A stretch of 64,000 nt of DNA from Dendrophyllia cribrosa (GCA_024195265.1 JAJLRJ010000010.1:23515454-23579453); one strand, 5' to 3'; shown: positions 35,577 to 45,800, counted from the stretch's first letter. Numbers and translations are program-made. The notes: generated by a model not told the origin, from the letters alone.

Positions 35577-35639
35577 TTAATATGCTGGTAAATTCCACTG
35601 CAAAAAAATAAAAACACTGCAAAAATATGTGGACACCTG

Positions 35640-36165
35640 TTATAATGTGGTCTGCAAAGTGTGGACTACAGTTTGCAGGTTTTGAACTGAACTGTGAAAC
35701 AGTGAATTGTTTACTAGACTCTGGAGTGTTGACTGTATGTGACTTGTGGACTGCGGCGTATGAAATGTGTAATGTGGTCTGCAAAGTGTAGAAAACAGAT
35801 TCCATGTTTGAAACTGTGAATCAGTGAATTGTTTTTTGGACTATGGAGTGTTGACTGTAGCTTGTGGACTGCAGAGCATAAAAATGTGTAATGTATAGAC
35901 TACAGATTGCAAGATTTTAAAGTGTGAATTGTTCACTAGACTATGGGGTATTGACTGTAACTTGTGGACCGCGAAGTATGAAATGTGTAATGTCAGATCT
36001 GTGAAGTGTGGACTACAGATTGCAGGTTTTGAACTTTCATTCAGTGGATTGTTCACTGGACTATGGAGTGTTGACTGCTAATTGTGAACTACGGAGTATG
36101 AAATGTGAAATTTGGTCTACAAAGTCTGCAAACTGCAGGCTTTGAAATGTGGAAAGTGGGTATAT
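35640..36165 (+). repeat. Degenerate minisatellite, about 100-126-bp unit
   Basis: Four to five imperfect copies of a unit with GTGTGGACTACAG, TGCAGGTTTTGAA, CAGTGAATTGTT, CTATGGAGTGTTGACTG and GTATGAAATGTG. It starts close to the right end of the fold-back element. Non-coding. Confidence 0.7.
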
Positions 36166-36734
36166 AATCCATGTAATTCTCCTACAAAATGAGGATTTTG
36201 GACCGTAAAAAGAGGACTGGGGAATGTTCCACTAAAGGATTTAGCTAGGAGTGGCGGAGTGGGGACTGAGACTACACGAAGCCAACTAGGTCGTAGAATA
36301 ATGGACCACAATATAAGACGTTTTGGAACAGCTCATTGACATTTTCGCGCACCGGGAAATGAATTAGAGCATTTACTTCCGACTCCAAAAAATATCTTGT
36401 TTGCGTAATAGTTCCTTTTCTTCGCAAATTTTCTGTTCATTTTGACCACTGACGGCAGGCACTTTTGTTTGTCAGTGTTTTGAAAAAAGCCGTGACGCGT
36501 AGAGGACATGACGTCATTATTCCGGTTTATTCTGAGTATTCTCATCTCATCTGCTCGCTAGAGCAGCTAGAATGCTAAATATTCTAGTAAGGAAATGGTG
36601 ACTCAATCGAACATATATTCGGATTTTTGTAGTTCAAATTCCTTAGTGTACTTACATTAGTATAGAAAGGTTATTATTGTTTTACCTAATGTAAGTTACT
36701 AATGTTAGCTACAGCAATTGTTTAAAAATATTAC
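36166..36734. other. Intron sequence 3' of the S2 exon
   Basis: First ~570 bp of the 35-kb intron (read on the minus strand). No gene or repeat recognised beyond the end of the minisatellite. Confidence 0.4.
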
Positions 36735-36991
36735 CATGTAGGTTGTGGTGAGCATGCTATGGACATCCCACTTTAGATATGTAATATAATCACCAATACA
36801 TTCTACGATGTCCTGTGCATCGTTGGAAATCAGTATTCCAAAGTCCCTGCGAAATTCGAACTTCTTTACGGTGATGAGTGACGTCAACTTGCCTCGTGAT
36901 TGATAATAGGAAGCTGTGTAGCGGTCTATCAACATTCCATCTACCTTTTTTGCAATCAATGCTTCAACAAGTTCTTCAATTTCGTCAAACA
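36735..36991 (-). CDS. Channel gene, S2 ligand-binding exon
   Basis: A 257-bp exon: acceptor tttatctag above 36991, donor ATG|gtaata at 36734-36733 (minus strand), phase 1 in and phase 0 out. It encodes the second half of a periplasmic-binding-protein-like ligand domain: FDEIEELVEALIAKKVDGML, then a DRYTASYY strand/turn and FRRDFGILISND. This resembles the S2 lobe of ionotropic glutamate receptors and bacterial solute-binding proteins, where the aspartate of DGMLID lies in the expected ligand-side segment. It ends at TTTYM, just before the M4 exon. I cannot tell the ligand; the typical glutamate-receptor residues are not clearly all present. Confidence 0.7.
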
Positions 36992-37142
36992 CTAGATAAA
37001 TAAAAACATTCAAAATCAATGAGTTGGCATTGGACAGCCATCTAGTATATTTCATTTTGGGTTTTAAGTTAGAAGCTTCTAACTGTTTAAGTATCTCAAA
37101 CAGTCCAATTCTCGGCGGCAGTAAAACAAACACGTTAAAAAC

Positions 37143-37206
37143 CTGCAGGATGAGACTTTTCCTCAAGTGCATGCTCGTATTCTGTTCCATTGCGTAATAC
37201 TCCAAC
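37143..37206 (-). CDS. Channel gene, short S2 exon
   Basis: A 64-bp exon: acceptor ttgtaactctcaccag above 37206, donor CCTGCAG|gt at 37142 (minus strand), phase 0 in and phase 1 out. It encodes VGVLRNGTEYEHALEEKSHPA plus one base, the expected first strand and helix of the S2 lobe (the 'VGV..GT..E' segment of this family). A longer open frame overlaps it in another phase; only this phase joins both neighbours. Confidence 0.7.
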
Positions 37207-37839
37207 CTGGTGAGAGTTACAAAATAAATTGCACTTTTCGTTTGCATATAACATCCGTTTTCAGATTTTTGGATCATTTTTTGGTCGTAAATAGATAGAT
37301 AAATGGTTTAATTAAGTTTCAAATAATCCATAATAGTGGTCTGGGATCACAAACGATTTCGCATTTCTCCAAAAAGCATCCTTGTGTCTGTGACATGCTA
37401 TGTTTCCAAAGCAACCATGTTTTGACTTGCATGTTTTCTGTTAAAATCGAACTTTAAAATGACATGTTTTTATTTCCTTGCAGTTGCATTTGCACGTTTA
37501 AAATATATGTTTGGGTTCCTTCATTAGCATTCCTTTAATGATTTTGAAACATAATTGATTAACAGTTCTAAATATTTTAGTTTTTCGCAGTTTCTTTTCC
37601 TTTTTAAATTAACTAAGGTTTCATTCTGTAATTTTAATCACTGATACTTGGACGACAACAAAAACTGCAAAATGACGGATGTGAAAGCACACACTGTCCG
37701 AGTTTTATTATCACAACTTCACTGCTGTTAAACCTTCTGTCGGGGCACTCGAACTGTCCGTCCCACAGGTACCGAAAGACCAATAACAAAGGGAAACAAA
37801 ACGAAACAAAACAAAAAATCTAAACAAGATTAAACAGAC
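37207..37839. other. Intron between M3 and S2 exons
   Basis: 633-bp AT-rich intron, bounded on the minus strand by AAG|gtctgt and accag|GTTGGA. No other feature seen. Confidence 0.5.
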
Positions 37840-37993
37840 CTTTAAGCCGAGAAGGCTGGTTGGTCCAATAGTGTGATTCATCAAAGTAGAGGTGACATTA
37901 GCCGTAAATATCGCCATTACGATGAGGCCTAACATGATCCAGATGATGGAGAAAATTCGTGCCACAATCGACTTTGGAGATTTGTCGCCATAC
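37840..37993 (-). CDS. GluR0-like channel gene: selectivity filter and M3 exon
   Basis: A 154-bp exon with acceptor ggcag above 37993 and donor AAG|gtctgt. It opens with the last base of a glycine codon followed by YGDKSP, which is the GYGD signature of K+-selective pores. The M3 helix follows (ARIFSIIWIMLGLIVMAIFT with ANVTSTL, equivalent to the SYTANLAAFL gate of animal receptors), then the linker into S2. Animal AMPA/kainate/NMDA receptors lack GYGD; the prokaryotic receptor GluR0 has it. With the S2 and M4 exons the gene looks like an animal-topology receptor with a K+-type filter. Exons for the signal peptide, S1, M1 and the pore helix are not recognised in this window, so the 5' part lies elsewhere or is hidden. 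Confidence 0.75.
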
Positions 37994-38581
37994 CTGCCGG
38001 GTTGATGAGAAAAAGGTACGTTAAAAGCATTATTTTCTTAGAAGTTATAATAAATTAGTTATTAAGGACTAGCTAAATTTGAAAACGGTATTGTATAGTT
38101 TAGCTAGACAAAAAGACTAACTTAGCTATATAATATGCATGCGAAACAAAATTTCCCCATCTTTGTCATACAGTTAAAAATAAAATACTGAATTAACACG
38201 GCAAATCTTTTTAGTTTTGAGATTCCGTGATTGACGTAAACTTAAATAATGCAGCTAAGTTCAAACTGTTTTAACAGTTTTACGAAAAACGAAAACAATT
38301 AATGTAACGAAATTCTTATTAAGGTTTATTAATTTTTAGCACTCTCCACAAACGCTATCCCGGTTAAGCGTTAAGTGTAAAATGTCAGAACTGGCCGCCG
38401 GGCCGCTCAAATCGGAAATAGTATGCCATAACGTTTTCCAACTGGCCTTACAGACCTGCCAATTAGGAGACGGCATGCATGCATTGCATCTTTTTGATGG
38501 ATTTGTGGGAACAGCCATTCAAAAAGGTGCATTCTGTTTACAAACTGACTGATCTGGCCGGCTAGTTCTGACAAACTCAAC
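37994..38581. other. Intron sequence upstream of the filter exon
   Basis: No exon with a pore-helix or M1 pattern was recognised on the minus strand here. The open frame at 38336-38518 (minus) has no family features. Confidence 0.35.
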
Positions 38582-38646
38582 TAAATTAAGACATGGAATT
38601 TAGTTTTATCGACTGAGTCGATAAGGTAAATTGACCACCGTAAAAA

Positions 38647-38695
38647 GATTCAAATAGCTGACGTTTCGAGCGCTAGCCCTTCGTCGGAGCGAATC
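38647..38695 (-). ncRNA. Hammerhead-ribozyme-like motif, array 3 copy H
   Basis: Same motif as 14144-14192; the partner in copy I is at 40805-40853 (plus). Confidence 0.45.
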
Positions 38696-38785
38696 AAGGA
38701 ATTGTGGGTAGTGTGTGGTTTTATATAGTAAGCGGTGGAGCTACGTTATTGGTGGAAATTTGGTGACGTGAAAAACAAATGTAGA

Positions 38786-39899
38786 TTAGCTGAATGAAAA
38801 GCGTTCGTTGATTCCGTGGGGTTTGAGAGTGCCGATTTGAAAGATGATTTTTTGTTCTAGGTTTTTACGGCTTTCTGTGTTACCCTGGTGTAGGGAAAGG
38901 CCGCAGATTGTCATGTGTTGTTTAGAATGGTTAGTAAGATTAAAATGGCGCGCGACTGGTTTGGATGCGTCTTTGTCATTTTTTTCAACGTCTCGGAGAT
39001 GTTCACGAAAACGGTCGCCCAGTCTCCTCCCTGTTTCGCCAATGTATATCTTTTTGCAAAAAGTACATGTAATGCAGTAGATAACATTTACGGAGGTGCA
39101 TGTAAAACGATCAGTGATTTTAATAGATCGTTTGGGTCCTGTTATTTTGTCCGCGTTGTGAATGAAAGGACAAGTGTTACATCGTGTGCGTGTGCATTTG
39201 AAAGTTCCCGGTACATCGTCAGATTTCAGTGCGCTCGTAACTAGAAAGTTGCCTATGTTTTTGTCACGTTTGAATGAAATTAGTGGGGGTTGTGAAAAAA
39301 TTCTGCCAGTTTCGGGGTCGTTTTGTAGTAATTTGAAATTTTTTAAAATGATGCTTTTGACTGTGTTGTTGTGTGGGTGGAAAGTGAGGGTGAATGGAAT
39401 TCTCTCGTTCTCTTCCTTCTGTGGCGTTTGTAGTGCTGACTGTCTGTCGATCTGTTGTGCACGTTGTTGGCCCGTATTAACAACAGAGTCAGGGTACCCA
39501 CGTTTCTTGAAAAACTGGCACATTTCTTCTGATTTGTTGGAAAAATCAGAGTCATCACTACATAGACGTCGAAGTCTGAGAAATTGAGAATACGGAATGG
39601 CGTTTTTAACGTGCGATGGATGTGAGGATGAATGTAACAGATAACTGTGGGAATCTGTAGGTTTGTAGTGCACACTTGTGGATAAACTGTTACCGTTGAT
39701 TGAAACATTAATGTCAAGAAAAGCGACTGAGGTTTCGGAAATTTCCCAGGTATATTTTAAAGCTGGATGAAAAGTATTGACAGAAGTTATGAATTGATTA
39801 AGTTCCTCTTTACTGGAAGAGGTAGCGCCAATGCAATCATCGATGTAGCGGCCGTAGAGTTCGGGTTTGGTTCCGTGGTACTGATTAAAAAATTTGTCG
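38786..39899 (-). pseudogene. Penelope-like copy H, 5'-truncated
   Basis: Retains DKFFNQYHG onward: the YIDDCIG box, the connection region and the whole GIY-YIG domain, ending in FSFS. RT motifs A and B are missing, so it cannot encode an active RT. Open up to the inverted junction; the first few codons of the open frame come from copy I. Confidence 0.87.
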
Positions 39900-40714
39900 C
39901 CATTCCGTATTCTCAATTTCTCAGACTTCGACGTCTATGTAGTGATGACTCTGATTTTTCCAACAAATCAGAAGAAATGTGCCAGTTTTTCAAGAAACGT
40001 GGGTACCCTGACTCTGTTGTTAATACGGGCCAACAACGTGCACAACAGATCGACAGACAGTCAGCACTACAAACGCCACAGAAGGAAGAGAACGAGAGAA
40101 TTCCATTCACCCTCACTTTCCACCCACACAACAACACAGTCAAAAGCATCATTTTAAAAAATTTCAAATTACTACAAAACGACCCCGAAACTGGCAGAAT
40201 TTTTTCACAACCCCCACTAATTTCATTCAAACGTGACAAAAACATAGGCAACTTTCTAGTTACGAGCGCACTGAAATCTGACGATGTACCGGGAACTTTC
40301 AAATGCACACGCACACGATGTAACACTTGTCCTTTCATTCACAACGCGGACAAAATAACAGGACCCAAACGATCTATTAAAATCACTGATCGTTTTACAT
40401 GCACCTCCGTAAATGTTATCTACTGCATTACATGTACTTTTTGCAAAAAGATATACATTGGCGAAACAGGGAGGAGACTGGGCGACCGTTTTCGTGAACA
40501 TCTCCGAGACGTTGAAAAAAATGACAAAGACGCATCCAAACCAGTCGCGCGCCATTTTAATCTTACTAACCATTCTAAACAACACATGACAATCTGCGGC
40601 CTTTCCCTACACCAGGGTAACACAGAAAGCCGTAAAAACCTAGAACAAAAAATCATCTTTCAAATCGGCACTCTCAAACCCCACGGAATCAACGAACGCT
40701 TTTCATTCAGCTAA
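39900..40714 (+). pseudogene. Penelope-like copy I, 5'-truncated
   Basis: Begins at AIPYSQFLRLRR, downstream of YIDDCIG, and retains only the end of the RT connection region and the GIY-YIG nuclease. An upstream ATG at 39767 lies in inverted copy H and gives a chimeric frame of 315 codons; this is most likely accidental. Confidence 0.87.
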
Positions 40715-42801
40715 TCTACATTTGTTTTTCACGTCACCAAATTTCCACCAATAACGTAGCTCCACCGCTTACTATATAAAACCACACACTACCCACAATT
40801 CCTTGATTCGCTCCGACGAAGGGCTAGCGCTCGAAACGTCAGCTATTTGAATCTTTTTACGGTGGTCAATTTACCTTATCGACTCAGTCGATAAAACTAA
40901 ATTCCGTGTTTCATCCCCCCACCGACGCAGCACCACAGTTTCTCTAGAAACTAACCCCATTCATAAATTAAGACATGGCTGATAGTTAATTCGCCCAAAA
41001 AGTGAGGGGGTGGTCTATCTTTTAAGGATTAAGCTATAGAAACGTAAAACTTTGACGACAGCCATGACGTATGCAAATTACGTCACGTGACATGTCAGGG
41101 TTATTTTAAGCATAAAATGCTATTAACCCTTTAAAGCCTAACTACGGCTATACCCGTAGAAAATACCATTCCTGCTTTTGATATTTTGTGTTCATTGTGC
41201 CGACTGGTTGGTGTGACACCTATCACAGCTTAAAACGCCCACAATGATTCCCGATTTCCATTGCAGTGAACCGTTCGTATGGCAATAAATCCCAAAAATC
41301 CAGCTTTTTGGTCCAAGAGCAACAACAAAAGAGTGTCAATCTTCTAAGATAAAAACTTGTTAAAAAATTCAAACATTTGCGTTAACAACACACCTTAAGA
41401 CCAGATCTTGGTATTTGGCTGGAAAATTCCTTCTCACTTTATCCGCCGGCCCTTGTTCCTCCATTTGATGAAAGCCAGTGTCACGAACACAACCGTTGCC
41501 TCTTTCACGCCCGAAAAGAATTCTGGGTAATTCCGCCATAAGGGAACTCTTACCATTTCCATTTCAAATAATTATTAGAAGTGTCGGGCCACCCAGTCCC
41601 ACCAGCGAAAAATCACACCGATTACAATTTTTACAAGTCAAAACTTGGCCAAATAGCCTTGGTAGGTCCTGGAATCCATCCACAGATGGGCCAGAGAGAC
41701 AACTTCACTCGTGAACCCGCCAAGCGTGCTGGGCAGACCTAGCTGCACCTTTCGTAATGCCTCACAGGATTGGCTAAGAAACAATAGATCAAACAACACA
41801 ACAATGGACCCTAGCCCTAAAAACAATAGAGGTGCACCTCATCCAGATCGAATGAAATTAGAGGTTCCGAAGAGGTGCAGGCCTACTGAGCTTGCTGCAA
41901 AGCATCTTTGGCGTCCCAGTCTGCATGAAACCACCTCTCACCTCTGTTTTAATTCAGAGGCCTCTACCCACATTCCAGCTAAAAGTGCCTATAACCCCTA
42001 GAAAGGTATTTTCAGAATCAACTCTATGTAGATTGAATAGGTGAATGGTAAAATGTTTCTGGTTTTGAACGTCGCGTTTGTGAGTTATAGAGATTTTAAA
42101 ATGACGTCAATCCGGGAATTTGCCATTATTTCCACACCAATTTACAATGCGCAGTTTACAGCTTGAAGATAATTAATTTGATAACTGCTTAAAATAAACT
42201 GTGGATAGTCGATTGATTCGTAAAAAATATTACTTGGAGGTGAAAACAAGTAGTTGTATAATAAATGATTCCCGGGTTGACGTCATCTAATTAGCATTTT
42301 GTAAATTCAAATCTCTATAGAGTGTTTTCACTGACATCATATCAAAATTCAGAAGCAGTTATAGAGTTATAGACGAATGAGTATAGACAATTTTAGTAAG
42401 AAATGTATCAGTCCGGGCCATAACCATTTCTGGATATCAGTTTCCCGTGATGTGATTGGCTGAGAAAAAAACAAAACAAAGCCAATTTGACCACGAGAGA
42501 CTGGGCACCAGTAAATGTCTCGGATATATTTTCACGTCGCCATATTGTAACGCGACGGTCGAGTGATACCGTTTACTTCTGGTGTTGTTACAGAGCTTGA
42601 AACGAACATTTAATCAGCTTCTTCGCAGTCGCGTTTATTTTTAAAGCAAAACCTCACAGTGCTCTGAATTATAAACATGGCCAGTGAAACGCTGAGTGAA
42701 ACGAACGCGCTGTCACGTACTATGGTCATTTTGTTTTGACTTGCATTGAGCTTTGCAGTTAATGTACAGTGGGTTCAGTTTCTTTAGCTTTCTTTAACAT
42801 T

Positions 42802-42951
42802 GGGTGCGTTCGATTGGGAAATCCGGATTTCGGATTTCCATTGTTCATGAAAATCCATCGCGGAGAAGGATTTCGGTAATTGGAAATCCGTTTTAGGATT
42901 TTGCGTTTTTTTGGGAAATCCGAAATCCGGATTTCCCAATCGAACGCACCC
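42802..42951. mobile_element. 150-bp MITE, ATT duplication
   Basis: The ends GGGTGCGTTCGATTGGGAAA and its exact complement enclose a partly palindromic interior rich in AAATCCGGATTT. It is flanked by ATT at 42799-42801 and 42952-42954. A 3-bp A/T-rich duplication fits a PIF/Harbinger-type MITE; the family is uncertain. Confidence 0.75.
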
Positions 42952-43751
42952 ATTATGGAACTTTTAAGAATTGGGTATCTTACTCGTCGTTAATTTACTG
43001 CCATGTATTTGATGAGATGCAAATAATTATGAATTAATATTATGCAAAATTTGAATGTCTTTGGTACTTCAAATGCATTACTTTCAAATATATTTTCCGG
43101 GCAGCTGTTCAATCTGATGCAAGCATGTACATTGTCATCAAATCTGTAATAATTTAGCTGTGAAATTTTTATGGCAAATCAAAACTTTCTCCATGTTGTG
43201 TATTAAAATTATTGTCTGGTCAATTTCCATGCTCTGCAGATAATCCTTTTTCAGGTAAAATATGAAAGCTATCAGAAAAGACAAGTTTGTGTAAATTATA
43301 GTGTTGGCCAGTAAACCATTTTTTGCTAATATTCAACAAGGGCCGTTGGATGGACCAGCTAAATTAAATGAACACTGTTTTCTACACACAAAATATTGTG
43401 AAAATTTTTTTTCAAGTTAGAACATTTTCCATTCAACATTTTGTTTCAGGAGCAGTGATTGATAGTTTAGCTGGGGCTTAAGTCAGCCAGCATTAACTTA
43501 ATTGGCCACCATATACAATGTACCAATTAAGCTACTCCAATAGATAATGGTGTCACAAATAAAAGCAACCAAAAGGCAGAGAGATTAAAATTAAAATTTT
43601 TGAATTTATTTTCAACACTACTTGACCGTACAAATATTGTAAAGAATTTTAACATTAATTGTCCTGTCTCAGTTTCTTGGCTGATTGTAGGACCTGGAAC
43701 AATTGATATTACAGTTTTAATTTGTATTGATTTCAAAAATATTGTAGTGTA

Positions 43752-43908
43752 CAGTCAAACCCCTGTTAAGCGGCCATCTTTTATTAAGCGGTCACTTATC
43801 AAATCCCCAAAAATAAATCGCCCCCATACTTACTATGAAATTGACCTCTATTACAACTGTTGGCAATTTCCTAAGGGAGACCGATTACATGTAATATAGG
43901 TTTGACTG
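43752..43908. mobile_element. 157-bp pogo/mariner-type MITE, TA duplication
   Basis: The ends CAGTCAAACCC and GGTTTGACTG are inverted and flanked by TA at 43750-43751 and 43909-43910. The interior has the AAGCGG/GCGGTC pattern often seen in pogo/Tigger-like ends. No coding capacity. Confidence 0.75.
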
Positions 43909-45639
43909 TAGTTACAAGTGGCAAGAAACACTATTAAGGTACTTTTCTTCATACCAGTGCCATTATTTTTTTTGAATTTATTTTTCATCTCTATTTCATT
44001 TGGTGGCCGATATGTGAAATGGTTTTTGTAAACTAGACATAGAGATTACAGCATTCGGGAGATTTATAACTTCAAAATTGCTTTGAGTGTGTGTTATTCA
44101 GTTGGTTTTAATATGTTCTTGCACTACATGTGATTGCTGTGAGTTACTATTAGTATTTTGATTTTCGATAAAAAATAATACACAAACTTCCCAGAAAAAA
44201 AATCCTCTCAATGACAAACCATGGGCTCCAACACCATTTACTTCTTTTAAAATCTGAGCATTCTTCTATAAACTTTGCCCTCTCCTCTTGATTTTCCTTT
44301 GCCTTTTCATGCAGTGCCATTGGACCATGCCCTTTAGGGGAAAAGAAAGAAAAGTCTCACATTTCCTGTAATTGCAATGCAAGTGAATTTAATGCTCCAA
44401 TTTAACGCTGTCCTTTCGGGACTTAAGGAGTTCCAGCATGTGCATCACATTTGGAAATGCAAAATCTAAACTGTATTCACTGGATCCCTTTTTTCACATT
44501 GTTTGCACATGAATTATTCAATAAGTACAGTATGCAAGCCCACAATAGGCCATTTAAATGATGATGTCAGTTGCTCAAAATTCACCACCAAGCTTTGTTC
44601 ACATTACACAATTTTCAAATTCTGGCATGTGCATACGGTTTACACAGGGGTATTCCTTTCAGTTTTGCTCATTTGGGATTCGGGTTTTCGATAAAATTTA
44701 CCAAGCAAAGCTTGGTGGTGTAATTAACTAGTCTGGCATCAACATGCATAAGGGTTATTATCATTGTCATACAGTTTAATAGCATCAACTGCATATAATC
44801 AGAAAATGCTAAGATAGACGGTAGTAACAAAAACAAAGCGAGGTTACATTACATACAATGCAGTTGCAAGATCAGCATACAGTGTAAAATAAACAAATTA
44901 TTAAGAGAATTAAATTTAGATGTTTTGACATAAAATAATAGTGGTCCGCGGCAGATGTGTGCCACAAAGACGACAAAGTGTCTCGAGATATTGAATGTGT
45001 TCATCCATGCTGTTGGTCTGCATGTTGATCTGAAATTCACATCAACATAATGAACATAATGATAAATAATTGGACTTTAACTTTAAAATGCCCGGCCACA
45101 ACGTATGGTTAAAATTTAAGGTTTACACGATACTCCGATACATGTAGATCTGAACAAAGGGAATCGGCCTAGTAGTTTGCACACTAACAGACTTTCAACT
45201 TCCGTGCACTCGAGCAAAAACCTCGTGCATTCGACCGGAATTTTGACAGTTGGAAGCAAATTTATTCTAGTTTTTGAAAATATATTTTTTTAGGAATCAA
45301 AAAAAATGTTACATACCTGAAAACTTCAACGAAAGAGAGGTTATTCCTCAATCGAGACCTTCGCAACAAGCACCTTCACCCGACTTTTCATCTGAATTTC
45401 TCTGTCTCGTAACCGCGATCGCCATTAATTCTTTGCCTGTTGTGTGTATTTACTTGTCGTCTGCAATTTTGCAAGGTTTCATGGGATATGGTTACGGAAC
45501 AAAGTCGCTAGGGCTCGAAAAAGAGTAATGAATGAGTTTCCTCGAGGTCCCACTACGGCACCCATATTGGTGACGTCATCAGGTATCCAGAAATGGACTG
45601 TGTATGGAGCGGCCATCTTGGTTTCCCACTTAGGGACAC

Positions 45640-45800
45640 AGTAGTATAGGGAGTTGGTGATTTTGGACCACCCAAATAAGCATCCAAAGACCTGAATTAC
45701 CGCCCCCACGGATTCATTGCATTCATCCGTGGGGGGCGGTAATTCGGGTCTTTGGATGCTTATTTGGGTGGTCCAAAATGCACCAACTCCCTATACTACT
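45640..45800. repeat. Hairpin at the left end of the Polinton-like element
   Basis: Two arms of about 75 bp (45640-45713 and 45725-45800) are complementary with few mismatches around an 11-base loop. They start AGTAGTATAGGGAGTTGGTG and contain GGACCACCCAAATAAGCATC and a GGGGGGCGG block. It lies 96 bp upstream of the polymerase start. Polintons normally have long terminal inverted repeats; here the terminal sequence is itself folded back. Confidence 0.65.

Larger units (their letters stand above)
20512..35580. mobile_element. Giant fold-back (palindromic) element with TTAA ends
   Basis: Left and right halves are reverse complements across about 3.3 kb each. The symmetry is exact enough to calculate: in the outer part paired coordinates sum to about 56,108-56,111. 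Inside the Penelope insertion they sum to 47,962, a difference of 8,146 that equals the array (8,131) plus its 15-bp duplication. Nearer the centre the sum is about 47,617, reflecting 345 unpaired bases at 24074-24418. The outer ends read TTAA-TCTTAAACAGCGCC and its complement, so a TTAA target duplication (piggyBac/Kolobok type) is plausible. No transposase is visible, so the element is non-autonomous. Confidence 0.75.
38597..40963. mobile_element. Penelope-like array 3 (copies H-, I+)
   Basis: Flanked by the 15-bp duplication TAAATTAAGACATGG (38582-38596 and 40964-40978). Copy H (minus, to about 39899) and copy I (plus, from about 39900) meet head to head, both 5'-truncated. The left end is bare terminal repeat (AATTTAGTTTTATCGAC). 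The right end carries the ~55-bp leader extension, as in array 1. H and I share private variants: final residues FSFS, DINVSING in H, and an extra C codon on the antisense strand (TTTTGTAGT). Confidence 0.85.
40979..45639. other. Intergenic or intron stretch with two MITEs
   Basis: No convincing gene. Open frames near 41478-42001 and 44849-45040 show no family features. A short inverted pair, CACCACCAAGCTTTG / CAAAGCTTGGTGGTG, lies at about 44580-44594 and 44705-44719. If the channel gene continues upstream, this may be another of its introns. Confidence 0.4.

Noticed and set aside
36705..37277. A single 190-codon gene at 36705-37277
   Set aside because: The frame merges two real exons with intron sequence; splice signals and phase show the exons are 37143-37206 (in another phase) and 36735-36991.
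39767..40714. 315-codon frame at 39767 as a distinct gene
   Set aside because: It is a chance fusion of antisense copy H sequence with truncated copy I.
41478..42001. Coding exons at 41478-42001
   Set aside because: Overlapping frames without domain signals or convincing splice borders.
42559..42740. A first exon and promoter near 42677 (ATGGCCAGTGAAACG...)
   Set aside because: Only 20 codons before a stop, and no clear donor site; too weak.
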